Shown here piece after piece: positions 10,987 to 20,258 of a stretch of 64,000 nucleotides of DNA (positions are counted from its first letter, which is position 1; each line of letters opens with the position of its first letter). This DNA comes from Antedon mediterranea (taxonomy: Eukaryota > Echinodermata > Crinoidea > Comatulida > Antedonidae): positions 13,486,922-13,550,921 of the forward strand of contig NC_092678.1 in assembly GCF_964355755.1 (NCBI RefSeq). The letters run 5' to 3'. Under the pieces are notes generated by a model. That model saw only the letters and a program-made list of their open reading frames with translations, searched no databases and was not told where the DNA came from. The translations under genes and the position numbers were made by a program.

Positions 10987-11000
10987 TGGTGGCAGCGGTG
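10987..11000 (+). other. primer-binding site of the LTR retrotransposon
   Basis: TGGTGGCAGCGGTG begins directly after the 5' LTR; the leading TGG matches the CCA end of a tRNA. I cannot assign the tRNA species. Confidence 0.75.
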
Positions 11001-11530
11001 AAAATTTTTGTTTACATGATTTAAGTATCAAGAAGAAGAAGAAGTGACAGTGCCTACTCTACGGGCCTGTTAAATCAGTAACCAAAAAGTTAAATGGTTA
11101 CGAAGATCTGGATTCCTGACAGTTTTTATACCGTGCGTTGTTTGGATATTACAACGAAGAAGAAGTACTGTTGAGCTCAAGGTACCTACTCAAGACTGCT
11201 GGATATTCATCGGAGATACTGTATATATTCACCGAGGTCTGAAAGAAGAAGACTGAAGTAACAGAAGGAAGCCCAGAAAATTTTGAGAAGATTTGCAAAG
11301 CTGACTTTGTAAACTATTTTTATTTCGAGAGTAAATTTTTGTACGGAGCGAACTTGGAACGTTGTTTGTGACTTTGAAGTAAATTAATGTCTTAGATTGT
11401 ATTGCATTTAAAAATTTATGTGGATTTCATATTTTTACATATCTGAATGGAATCAAGGTAATACAAATACTTTTATAACATATTTTGTATACATAAGTTT
11501 ACATATTTCATTAGTAAAATTGTTATTAGC
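11001..11530 (+). other. leader of the LTR retrotransposon
   Basis: Untranslated leader between primer-binding site and the first gag ATG; no frame longer than 60 codons that looks coding. Confidence 0.6.
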
Positions 11531-11821
11531 ATGACAACTTTAAGATCGGGTAAAAATATAGATAAGACTATGTCAGACAAAGATACTAGGGAAGATATGG
11601 TTGACCAAGTCAATGAAATGTATGATAACATGGCTAGGGATATTGATTTGCCCGAAATACTCGGCGGTATGCCTAAAGATATGATGCTCGAATATTTTCG
11701 AATGAAGTTCGAGGCCGAGGCCGAAAACAAAAAGTTAGAATTACAATACCAACAAGACCAAATTAAGATTAGAAGCAGATATAGAGCAAAAGAAAATAGA
11801 TATAGAGCTAAGAAAAATTGA
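11531..11821 (+). pseudogene. gag, N-terminal part (frame-broken)
   Basis: 96 codons starting MTTLRSGKNIDKTM. The end is a highly charged helix (from about residue 62) likely to form a coiled coil. The same charged-helix character continues in the frame of the next ORF from about 11768 on, which shows that a single-base shift near 11760-11775 splits one gag gene in two. The neighbouring frame is the capsid part. Whether the break is real or a sequencing error cannot be told here. Confidence 0.8.
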
Positions 11822-11834
11822 ATCACAAGAAAGA

Positions 11835-14105
11835 GTGAAAATGATGGAATTAGAAAATAGGTCTAGCTACAGTAATGCTAGGAATATAGTAGATGAAATG
11901 AAGGTAAAGGTTCCTACTTTGAAGGAATCAGATGATATTGATATATATTTTAGAACATTTGAACACTTGGCAGAAGCCACAGGTTGGGATAAGAATACGT
12001 GGTCCGCTAGGTTAGCACCTGAACTGTCTGGTAAAGCTAGGACAGCATATGCATCCTTAACCGTAAAAGAATGTGTAGATTATGATACCTTAAAGAAGGC
12101 AATCTTAGAAAAGTATGATGTGTCCGCAGAGACCTACAGGTTTAAATTTAGAAATTCAAACAGAGTTAAAGATATGTCCATCAGGGAATGGCTGAATGAG
12201 CTCTCCCATTATTTAAAATGTTGGATGAAATGTGCTAATGTAAAAGAAGATGATGCTGCAGGCATTATTGAAATGATTATAATGGAACAGGCCCTTGATA
12301 AAATGCCTGAAGATCTGAGGCTTTATCTTAGAGATAAACAAGTAAATAAGAGCTATGATATGGCTATGATAGCCGATGATTATATAGCTAATAGAGGTGG
12401 CCGTGGCTATTGGAATGCCGTAAATTCTGAAAATAAGCCTACGTATTATAAGGGCCAAGAAAATAGTAAACCTAAGAATAGTACGACTCAGAATAACCCT
12501 GGAGCTAGGCAGCAAGGATACAATAGGTATCGCGGAAGGGGAGGCAAATTCCATAACTATGGTAGAAATTTCCAACAGAGAGAACCTTCAAATGAATGGA
12601 TTAATGGCCTATGCTTTAATTGTAAGGAGAAGGGACATAAAATAGGGGATTGTCCTAAGATGGTAGCAAAAGGAAAGACTAGTGACACTAAGAAGGGCCC
12701 GAATGTGAAAGATGGCTTAAGATGTGAAGGACTAAAATCAGATAGACCCCAAGTAGTTATAGATAGTGTAGAAAATAAAATGGAGAAATGTACTATAACA
12801 GGAAAATTAGAAGGACAGGATATAACTATGCTTAGAGACTCGGGATGTACCCAGTCAGCTGTTAAGGAAAGTCTAGTGCCTAACAAATGTTACTTGCCAG
12901 GAAAATGGGTTACGTTAAGAGGTATAGGAGGCGATATTACCGTCCCCTTAGCTGAGGTAGCTATAGAAAGTAAGATAGTGACAGGAAAAGTGACTGTAGC
13001 CGTAATCGAAGGATTACAGAGGGACATGTTATTGGGTCATGATTTGGCCCAGAATTGTGGGGAAACAATGGCTAAAGAAATGTTCGTCCTAACTAGGGAG
13101 CAAGCCAGAATAGAAAATGATGTTAGAATACAAGACGAAATGATATTGTTAGAAAAAGATAGTAACTTTAAGCCGATAGAAGAGCCGCCTAAAGAAACTA
13201 ATGTACAATTGTTGAAAACAGTAGTAAATGACAACAAAGTAAATAAAACTAAGTGTTTAGATGATATGAATGGAACAGAAATGAATAATTTGTTTGACGA
13301 AAATGAGGATAAAGCTAAAGATAAAACAGTCAAACATAAAACTTATGAACAACAGCACAAGCTGAACCTAACTAAACAAGAACTGATCAAATTGCAAACT
13401 AAGGATGACTCACTCAAAGGAGTGTTTGACAGGGTAGTCCCTATAGAAGAAATAGGTCAGCATAGGGTGTGTTTCTTTATGAGACAAGGTATATTGATGA
13501 GAAATTGGAGTAGTATTAAAGATAAGAATAACCAAGTGGAACAGATTGTATTACCCACTCAGTGTAGACAGGGTGTATTACACTTAGGTCATAATGTGCC
13601 ATTTGCAGGTCACATGGGTGTTGAGAAAACTAAAAGTAGGGTCCTGAACCAATTCTATTGGCCAGGTATATTTAAAGATGTGGTAGTCTATTGTAAAGTC
13701 TGTAAGGAATGCCAAAAGGTAGATAAGGGTAAAAGTAAAAGGAAACATACTTTGATACCATTACCGATTATAAGTACACCATTTAAACGTATAGCGATAG
13801 ACATTGTTGGACCCTTATCTAGAACAAGCCGTAATAACAAATATATGCTTACTATAATTGACTATGCTACGAGATATCCGGATGCTATCCCGTTACCCAA
13901 TGTTAGAGCTGAAACAGTAGCCAGGGCTCTAATAGAAGTCTTTACTAGAGTAGGATTACCCGAAGAGATTGTACATGATCAAGGAACTAATTTCATGTCT
14001 TCAATTATGCAATCTATATGTAGTATGTTGGGGATTAATCAATTAAAGACTACAGTGTACCACCCCAAAGCAATGGGCTTGTTGAAAGATTTCACGGTAC
14101 ATTGA
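11835..14105 (+). CDS. gag capsid, zinc knuckle, protease, integrase N-half (Gmr1-like)
   Basis: 756 codons from the first ATG after the upstream break; the frame is open further back. Residues about 25-200 are the capsid. The part around 98-185 has WLNELSHYLKCWMK and EQALDKMPEDLRLYLRD, with the spacing of SCAN domains, which are thought to derive from Gmr1-like gag. A CCHC knuckle (CFNCKEKGHKIGDC) is at 260-273. The aspartic protease site DSG is at 335-337. Integrase follows: HHCC at H583, H593, C623, C626, then catalytic D656 (AIDIVGPL) and D715 (VHDQGTNF). The third acidic residue is out of this frame because one base is missing near 14080. Integrase lies before reverse transcriptase, unlike ordinary Ty3/gypsy. 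Confidence 0.9.
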   Translation: MKMMELENRSSYSNARNIVDEMKVKVPTLKESDDIDIYFRTFEHLAEATGWDKNTWSARLAPELSGKARTAYASLTVKECVDYDTLKKAILEKYDVSAETYRFKFRNSNRVKDMSIREWLNELSHYLKCWMKCANVKEDDAAGIIEMIIMEQALDKMPEDLRLYLRDKQVNKSYDMAMIADDYIANRGGRGYWNAVNSENKPTYYKGQENSKPKNSTTQNNPGARQQGYNRYRGRGGKFHNYGRNFQQREPSNEWINGLCFNCKEKGHKIGDCPKMVAKGKTSDTKKGPNVKDGLRCEGLKSDRPQVVIDSVENKMEKCTITGKLEGQDITMLRDSGCTQSAVKESLVPNKCYLPGKWVTLRGIGGDITVPLAEVAIESKIVTGKVTVAVIEGLQRDMLLGHDLAQNCGETMAKEMFVLTREQARIENDVRIQDEMILLEKDSNFKPIEEPPKETNVQLLKTVVNDNKVNKTKCLDDMNGTEMNNLFDENEDKAKDKTVKHKTYEQQHKLNLTKQELIKLQTKDDSLKGVFDRVVPIEEIGQHRVCFFMRQGILMRNWSSIKDKNNQVEQIVLPTQCRQGVLHLGHNVPFAGHMGVEKTKSRVLNQFYWPGIFKDVVVYCKVCKECQKVDKGKSKRKHTLIPLPIISTPFKRIAIDIVGPLSRTSRNNKYMLTIIDYATRYPDAIPLPNVRAETVARALIEVFTRVGLPEEIVHDQGTNFMSSIMQSICSMLGINQLKTTVYHPKAMGLLKDFTVH

Positions 14106-15418
14106 AAAATATGATAAGGACACTTACAGTTAAGCAAAGAAAAAATTGGGATAACTACATACCCCCCTTTCTGTTTGCATACAGAGAAGTTCCTAGTAAA
14201 GCGACGGGCCATTCACCTTTTAAATTGCTTTATGGTAGAGAGGTGAGGGGACCCTTGAGCTTACTCAAAAGTAATTGGGTAGAAGATGAAGAAACATCTA
14301 CTGATGTTATCAAATACATGTTAGAAATAAGAGAAAAAATGGAGGAATTAATGAAAGATGCTAATGTAAACAAACTTGAACAACAAGAAATTATGTCCCA
14401 CAATTATAACAAGAATGCTATTGATAGAGAATTTGTAGAAGGGGACAAAGTGTTGATATTCCTTCCAGTAGGAAATAGTAAGTTAGACAGTAAATGGCAA
14501 GGCCCCTTCACTGTTACAAAAAAGGTCAATGATGTAAATTATGAAATATACAGAGGAGGTAGAAGAAAAGAAAAACAAATTCTACATGTTAATATGTTAA
14601 AGAGATGGTATGATAAAGTAGAAATAAGTAAAGATGGTTATTATGTAGTAACAAATGTCCAGTCGATAGAAGAAGTAGACTTAAATGAAACAGTCCATGA
14701 CAATGAGTTAGATAGTGAAATAGACATAGGATTGTCTTATCATCAATCACAAACATGGAGAGATGTTAACGTTAGTAGTAATTTAAATGATACACAAACT
14801 AAACAATTAACAGAATTGTTAAAGTACCAACAGAATGTATTCTCGGATGTACCAGGTAGAACTTACTTGGTGACACATGAAATTAAGACTAATGGTGAAA
14901 TGCCTATAAGGCATAGGGCATATAGAACGCCCCAAGCATTAAAGGGTAAATTGAAAGAAGAATTAGATAGTATGTTGGCTATGGGTATAATAGAACCTAC
15001 AGTTAGTGCCTATGCTGCACCTATTATTGCCCTGAAGAAAGGCCAGAATCAAATTAGAATGGTGACAGATTTTAGATCACTAAATAAGACTACACAATTT
15101 GACCCTTATGTTATGCCTCGCATAGACGAAATGTTGGATGAGGTATCATCCGCAATATACATAACTACGTTAGATCTAACTAAAGGATTTTACCAGGTGC
15201 CTCTGGATCCTAAGACCAAAGACAAATCAGCATTTATTACACAATTTGGACAGTATTGTTACAATGTACTTCCATTTGGTATGCAAAATAGCTCTAGTAC
15301 TTTCCAAAGATTAATGGATAAGGTATTACAAGGTACTGAGGGATATGCTAAGGCATATATAGATGACATATGTATTTATAGTCAAACTTGGAAGGATCAT
15401 ATTTTTTCATTTGAATGA
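14102..15418 (+). CDS. integrase C-half and reverse transcriptase (Gmr1-like)
   Basis: The frame is open from just after the break near 14080, and the integrase glutamate codon is at 14084-14086 in this frame, consistent with a D,D-35-E spacing. Residues 1-60 finish the core (PPFLFAYREVP, LLYGREVRGP), and a GPF-like module (KWQGPFTV) is near 136. Reverse transcriptase starts near 250 (ELDSMLAMGIIEP), with TDFRSLNK near 322 and the active-site YIDD at 419-422. It ends early because of a shift in a run of six T at 15402-15407. The start given is the first usable codon and not a real initiation site; expression would be as a polyprotein. Confidence 0.9.
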   Translation: MKNMIRTLTVKQRKNWDNYIPPFLFAYREVPSKATGHSPFKLLYGREVRGPLSLLKSNWVEDEETSTDVIKYMLEIREKMEELMKDANVNKLEQQEIMSHNYNKNAIDREFVEGDKVLIFLPVGNSKLDSKWQGPFTVTKKVNDVNYEIYRGGRRKEKQILHVNMLKRWYDKVEISKDGYYVVTNVQSIEEVDLNETVHDNELDSEIDIGLSYHQSQTWRDVNVSSNLNDTQTKQLTELLKYQQNVFSDVPGRTYLVTHEIKTNGEMPIRHRAYRTPQALKGKLKEELDSMLAMGIIEPTVSAYAAPIIALKKGQNQIRMVTDFRSLNKTTQFDPYVMPRIDEMLDEVSSAIYITTLDLTKGFYQVPLDPKTKDKSAFITQFGQYCYNVLPFGMQNSSSTFQRLMDKVLQGTEGYAKAYIDDICIYSQTWKDHIFSFE

Positions 15419-16160
15419 TGTATTAGAAAGATTAAGTAGTGCTGGATTGACAGCAAAGCCTTTGAAATGTAAAATTGCCTATGCACAGGTAGAATTTCTG
15501 GGGCATAAGATTGGTAATGGAGAAATTAGACCCATGATTGATAAGGTTGAGGCTGTGGAAAAGTTCCCCAGACCTTTGTCTAAGAAACAAGTCCGATCAT
15601 TTCTCGGATTAACTGGCTATTACAGAAAATTTGTACAGAACTATGCCGATATTGCTAAGCCATTGATTGATTTAACTTTAAAGAGTAAAAGTAATACCGT
15701 TAAGTGGAATGAACAATGTGAAAATGCCTTTGTAACTTTAAAGAAACGACTTACTGATGATAATGTATTAAAAGCCCCAAATTTTGATAAGATGTTTTTA
15801 TTGCAAACCGATGCCTCAAATTATGGCATAGGTGCAGTGCTGAGCCAAATAGATGGTGAGGGTAATGATTATCCCATTGTGTACTTAAGTAGAAAGTTAT
15901 CTGTACATGAGCAGAGATATTCTGTGCCAGAAAAAGAGTGCCTCTCTATTGTTTGGGCTATCAATAAACTTAAGTATTATCTGTATGGTTGTGAATTTCA
16001 AGTTCATACTGACCACCAGGCATTGAGATGGATGGACTCAATGAAGGGTGCCAATGTTAGACTTATGAGATGGGCTCTGTTTTTACAAGGATATAAATTT
16101 AAAGTTATTTACAAGAAAGGATCATTAAATGGAAATGCAGATGGATTTAGCCGTGCATAA
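15363..16160 (+). CDS. reverse transcriptase thumb and RNase H (Gmr1-like)
   Basis: 265 codons continuing pol after the T-run shift. Early residues finish the RT (LTAKPLKCKIAYAQVEFLGH, SFLGLTGYYRKFVQNYA). RNase H motifs follow: TDASNYGIGAVLS, EKECLSIVWA and TDHQALRWM, supplying the D, E, D residues. It ends 107 bp before the 3' LTR, with no integrase after it, confirming the unusual order. The region overlapping the previous ORF before about 15402 is a shadow frame. Confidence 0.9.
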   Translation: MTYVFIVKLGRIIFFHLNDVLERLSSAGLTAKPLKCKIAYAQVEFLGHKIGNGEIRPMIDKVEAVEKFPRPLSKKQVRSFLGLTGYYRKFVQNYADIAKPLIDLTLKSKSNTVKWNEQCENAFVTLKKRLTDDNVLKAPNFDKMFLLQTDASNYGIGAVLSQIDGEGNDYPIVYLSRKLSVHEQRYSVPEKECLSIVWAINKLKYYLYGCEFQVHTDHQALRWMDSMKGANVRLMRWALFLQGYKFKVIYKKGSLNGNADGFSRA

Positions 16161-16256
16161 TAATATTATAGAGGTGTTATTAGTAGATACAGTAGTTTAA
16201 AGTAAAAATGGTTTTAAATGTTAAATTTTTGGAAAGATTGACACAATCTTTTTCCC

Positions 16257-16267
16257 AAAAAGGGGAA
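16257..16267 (+). other. polypurine tract
   Basis: AAAAAGGGGAA immediately before the 3' LTR; expected plus-strand primer. Confidence 0.85.
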
Positions 16268-16717
16268 TGTCATATTATTGATGTTGTGATTCTCTGTGTT
16301 TAGAGAAGGATGCTTTAGACCAGGTCCGCCTTATTATTAGCCAATCAAAATCGTATAATTTTCGGAGGGAAAATGTTATCCTCCTCTGAAGCCTAAAATT
16401 TGCATATCCAGTATAAAAGTAGAATGTAATAGATATTAGAGGAGAAGAGAGAATAAGATCAGAGTAGATAAACGGAAAGATGATAAAGAGAATATAAGGC
16501 TTGACTGGTAGTGGTAGAAAGATGTATTTATCGAATTACAAGGAATAAAAGTTCTAGTTGAGTTAAATATACTTTTTGCATGAGTTATCATTCAGTGACA
16601 GCTGTGTACGTCGCGTGGAAATATATACGCCTAAGAAAGCTCGGAACGACAGCTGTGTACGTCGAGTGGATATACGCCTGAGAAAGCTCGGAACCAACTA
16701 AAGATAAATTCACTACA
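16268..16717 (+). repeat. 3' LTR (450 bp)
   Basis: TGTC...TACA, one base different from the 5' LTR by eye. Contains TATAAAAG (16412-16419), the empty Harbinger site (TAA 16454-16456) and AATAAA (16544-16549), a likely polyadenylation signal. Confidence 0.96.
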
Positions 16718-16722
16718 CCAAC
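16718..16722. repeat. 3' target-site duplication (CCAAC)
   Basis: Repeat of 5118-5122. Confidence 0.95.
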
Positions 16723-16959
16723 TTTATATACAATCGAGTAAACATTCTAGAAATAACGCGCGATTTACCGAATTTTGCCCTTACGTAAATTTATATATAG
16801 ATATATCATTCCGATGAAGGGCTAGTGTTGCCCGAAAGCTCTGCTAACTTTTCTGGCTGTTTACTTTATCGTTTTGATTTAGCTTTTCGCTTTTTATTTT
16901 TGTATCTCCATTGAGATCCAGCCACTGATACCCACAGCATTGTCATTTTTTTCAGTAAT
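16723..16959 (+). mobile_element. Penelope-like element remnant
   Basis: Contains the hammerhead-like core at 16811-16841 followed by a T-rich stretch ending CTCCATTGAGATCC. No coding part is left. Assignment to Penelope-like elements rests on the ribozyme-like core only. Confidence 0.4.
16811..16841 (+). ncRNA. hammerhead-like core, Penelope-type
   Basis: CCGATGA (first U of CUGAUGA changed to C), stem II GGGC/GCCC around TAGTGTT, GAA, palindromic AGCT as stem III, then C. The change at the conserved U would be expected to lower or abolish cleavage. Confidence 0.45.
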
Positions 16960-17015
16960 TAGGTTATATGCATGCATTCATGCATATAACCTCTTGATTC
17001 TGTCAAAATCTTTAT

Positions 17016-18639
17016 TGGTTATCCGCCTCAAGCGGATAAGCATTTGTTATTGTAGTGTTACTTTTTTTTTTTTTTATTATTCTTCTTTCTTTCTCAGATT
17101 TTGTGCACGCGTTTTCTCTTCAACGTGTTAACATAACATGTTGTAACTTGGTCAACATTTAGACATTTAACTGAAGATGTTCAGCCAAGCTTTTGGACGC
17201 TGTCAGATCCGCGTAGCGTAAGTCACGCGCGATTTTCTGAAAATCTTAAATCGGTCATAACTTTGAAACCGATAAATATTTTTTAACGAAATTTTCAGCC
17301 ACGTTTTCTTCACATCAATGGCTAACTTTTGGAATGTTTAACAAATTTTTGGAGATTAGAAAGTTTTCGCGTAAATTGAGTTTGAAATATTTTACTCTTC
17401 TTATTTTGTGCACGCTGTTTCTCTTCAACGTGTAAACATAATATGTTGTAACTTGTTCAGCATTTAGACATTTTACTGAAGTTGTCCAGCCAAGCTTTTT
17501 GACGATGTCAGAGCCGCGTAGCGTAAGTTACGCGTGATTTTCTGAAAATCTTAAATCGGTTATAACTTCGAAACAAATGAATATTTTTTAACGTCATTTT
17601 CAGCCACGTTTGCTTCACATCAATAGTTAACTTTTTTAACGCTACCGCAATTTGTAACATTAGAAAGTGCGCGCGTAAATGGCGTTTGAAATTTTAAAAT
17701 GCTTCAAATCAATTTCTGATTAAATTAGAGCACGATTCAGGTCATTTTAAGCGTTTAAAAAATTACCACTGGTGCGCACATTTTTACGCGCGCACGGCGC
17801 AGGGAACACGTTTGAGCATTTCTTTTACACGATTTGTGTTTTTAAATCTTCGGTTAACAATTTTACGTTATTTTATTCACTTTTCAACATGAAATGGCGT
17901 TCTACGAGCACGTTAAACATGACAGGTTGCGCACGAAAACGTCAACAAATTGTGAAAATGTTGCAAAATATGTCTACTTTTAAAAATGAAACAGTTCATC
18001 AGAATGCAAGGTTAGCCCCATTTTTTATTTTATTTTCTTGCAGTGGATGAATCATAGGTGTGATTTATTATAGTCTTGAATGTTAAAAAGTGTTTGATGG
18101 CTACATTATTTGCATATTAAATGTAATTTTTGAAATAATTATCATCAAACAAACATAAACATATTCAAAGAGCAAAACAATAAACATAACGCTTATCTTT
18201 TTTCTTTACATGTTGATATATAAAACTTGAAAGTATACACTTTGCTAATATGTCACTGTTTAAAATTTGTGAAGATTTCATCATAGTAAAATGTATGATT
18301 TAAGTTTGATATGTAATAATCAACTTGCATCGAGGGGATTCACGACATACCGAATGAACGAGGACTCTTTCTTCGGATTTTCTTCAGCAGGTGCTCATAT
18401 GGCTCGATGTGTAGTGCAACCGACTTTGGTATCAGAGGTACCGGATTCGAATCCCATCACGGGAAAGAAATTAATTAAAAAGGATTTATTTGGTTATTAC
18501 ACTGAAATGGCAGTTTTAATTTTGAATAGGCTACCCTTTTTTGGAAAAGTCATAACTGAGAAGTACTTGAATACGCAAGATACGTTTTGTTGCGGGCGGA
18601 TAACCAAACTCGTCCTCAAGTGACGAGTTTAGATCTAGT
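17016..18639 (+). mobile_element. Helentron-like family A element A-1
   Basis: 1,624 bp, TGGTTATCCGCC at the start with a 10-bp hairpin (loop CTCAA). The end has GGCGGATAACC, a hairpin AAACTCGTC/GACGAGTTT, then AGATCTAGT. It has a 306-bp internal tandem duplication (units starting near 17099 and 17405) and a tRNA-like module near 18400-18465. No target duplication. No Rep or helicase sequence. Confidence 0.85.
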
Positions 18640-20258
18640 TGGTTATCCGCCTCAAGCGGATAACCTTTGTTATTGTAGTGTTACTTTTTTTTTTTATTAT
18701 TCTTCTTTCTTTCTCCGATTTTGTGTACGCGTTTTCTCTTGAACGTGTTAACATAACATTTTGTAACTTGGTCAACATATAGACAATTAACTGAAGATGT
18801 ACTGCGAAGCTTTTTGACAATGTCAGATCCGCGTAGCGTAAGTTACGCGCGATTTTCTGAAAATCTTAAATCGGTCATAACTTCGAAACCGATAAATATT
18901 TTTTAACGAAATTTTCAGCCACGTTTTCTTCACATCAATGGCTAACTTTTTCGCTCTTCAGCAAATTTTTGAACACTAGAAAGTCTGCGCGTAAACTGCG
19001 TTTGAAATTTTAAAATGCTCCTAATTTGTGCACGCTGTTTCTCTGTAACGCGTTAACATAACATTTTGTAACTTGTTCAACATATAGACATTTTACTGAA
19101 GTTGTCCAGCCAAGCTTTTTGACGATGTCAGAGCCGCGTAGCGTAAGTTACGCGTGATTTTCTGAAAATCTTAAATTGGTTATAACTTCGAAACAAATGA
19201 ATATTTTTTAACGTCATTTTCAGCCACGTTTGCTTCACATCAATAGTTAACTTTTTTAACGCTATCGCAATTTGTAACATTAGAAAGTGCGCGCGTAAAT
19301 GGCGTTTGAAATTTTAAAATGCTTCAAATCAATTTCTGATTAAATTAGAGCACGATTCAGGTCATTTTAAGCGTTTAAAAAATTGCCACTGGTGCGCACA
19401 TTTTTACGCGCGCACGGCGCAGGGAACAGGTATGAGCATTTCTTTTACACGATTTGTGTTTTTAAATCTTCTGTTAACAATTTTACGTTATTTTATTCAC
19501 TTTTCAACTTGAAATGGCGTTCTACGAGCACGTTAAACATGACAGGTTGCGCACGAAAACGTCAACAAATTGTGAAAATGTTCTAAAATATGTCTACTTT
19601 TAAAAATGACACAGTTCATCAGAATGCAAGGTTACCCCCATTTTTTATTTTAATTTCTTGCAGTGTATGAATCATAGGTCTGATTTATTATAGTGTTGAA
19701 TGCTAAAACGTGTTTGATGGCTACATTATTTGCATATTAAATATAATTTTTGAAATATTTATCATCAAACAAACATAAACTTATTCAAAGAGCAAAACAA
19801 TAAACATAACATTTATCTTTTTTCTTTACATGTTAATATATAAAACTTGAAAGTATGTACTTTCATAAAATATCAGCGTTTAAAATTTTTGAAGATTTCA
19901 TCATAGTAAAATTTATGATTTAAGTTTGATATGTAATAATCAACTTGCATCGAGGGGGTTCACGACATACCGAATGAACGAGGACTCTTTCTTCGGATTT
20001 TCGTCAGCAGGTGGTCATATGGCTCGATGTGTAATGCAACCGACTTTGGTATCAGAGGTACCGGGTTCGAGTTCCGTCACGGGAAAACAATTAATTAAAA
20101 GGGTTTAGTTGGTTATTACACTGAGAGGGCAGTTTTAATTTTGAATAGCCTACTTTTTTTGGAAAAGTCATAACTTGGAAGTACTTGAATACGCAAGATA
20201 CGCTTTGTTGCTGGCGGATAACCAAACTCGTCCTCAAGTGACGAGTTTAAGTTCTAGT
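18640..20258 (+). mobile_element. Helentron-like family A element A-2
   Basis: 1,619 bp, joined directly to A-1 (CTAGT then TGGTT with nothing between). Same structure as A-1; nearly identical by eye to A-3, A-4 and A-8. Confidence 0.85.
20020..20080 (+). other. tRNA-like module of family A (example in A-2)
   Basis: A-box-like TGGCTCGATGTG (20020-20031) and B-box GTTCGAGTT (20065-20073; GTTCGAGTC or GTTCGAATC in other copies, fitting GWTCRANNC) about 45 bases apart, with CCGGG...CCCG flanking the B box like a T-arm. Present at the same place, about 190-240 bp from the 3' end, in all A copies. It could be a Pol III promoter; no full cloverleaf is supported. Confidence 0.55.

Larger units (their letters stand above)
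5123..16717 (+). mobile_element. Gmr1-like Ty3/gypsy LTR retrotransposon carrying a nested Harbinger
   Basis: Complete element: 450-bp LTRs starting TGTC and ending TACA, primer-binding site, gag and pol frames, polypurine tract, CCAAC target duplication. Without the nested transposon it is about 6.2 kb. The domain order read from the sequence is capsid, CCHC zinc knuckle, protease, integrase (HHCC and catalytic core), reverse transcriptase, RNase H. Integrase before RT is the Ty1/copia order, yet the domains are Ty3/gypsy in type; this combination defines the Gmr1 group reported from deuterostomes. LTRs differ at one site (CTCCGAAG near 5239, CTCTGAAG in the 3' copy), so insertion was recent. 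Coding is interrupted by frame breaks near 11765, 14080 and 15402. No envelope gene or chromodomain was seen. Confidence 0.93.

Noticed and set aside
11531-16160. Endogenous retrovirus with an envelope gene
   Set aside because: RNase H ends 107 bp before the 3' LTR and no further frame exists; it is an LTR retrotransposon.
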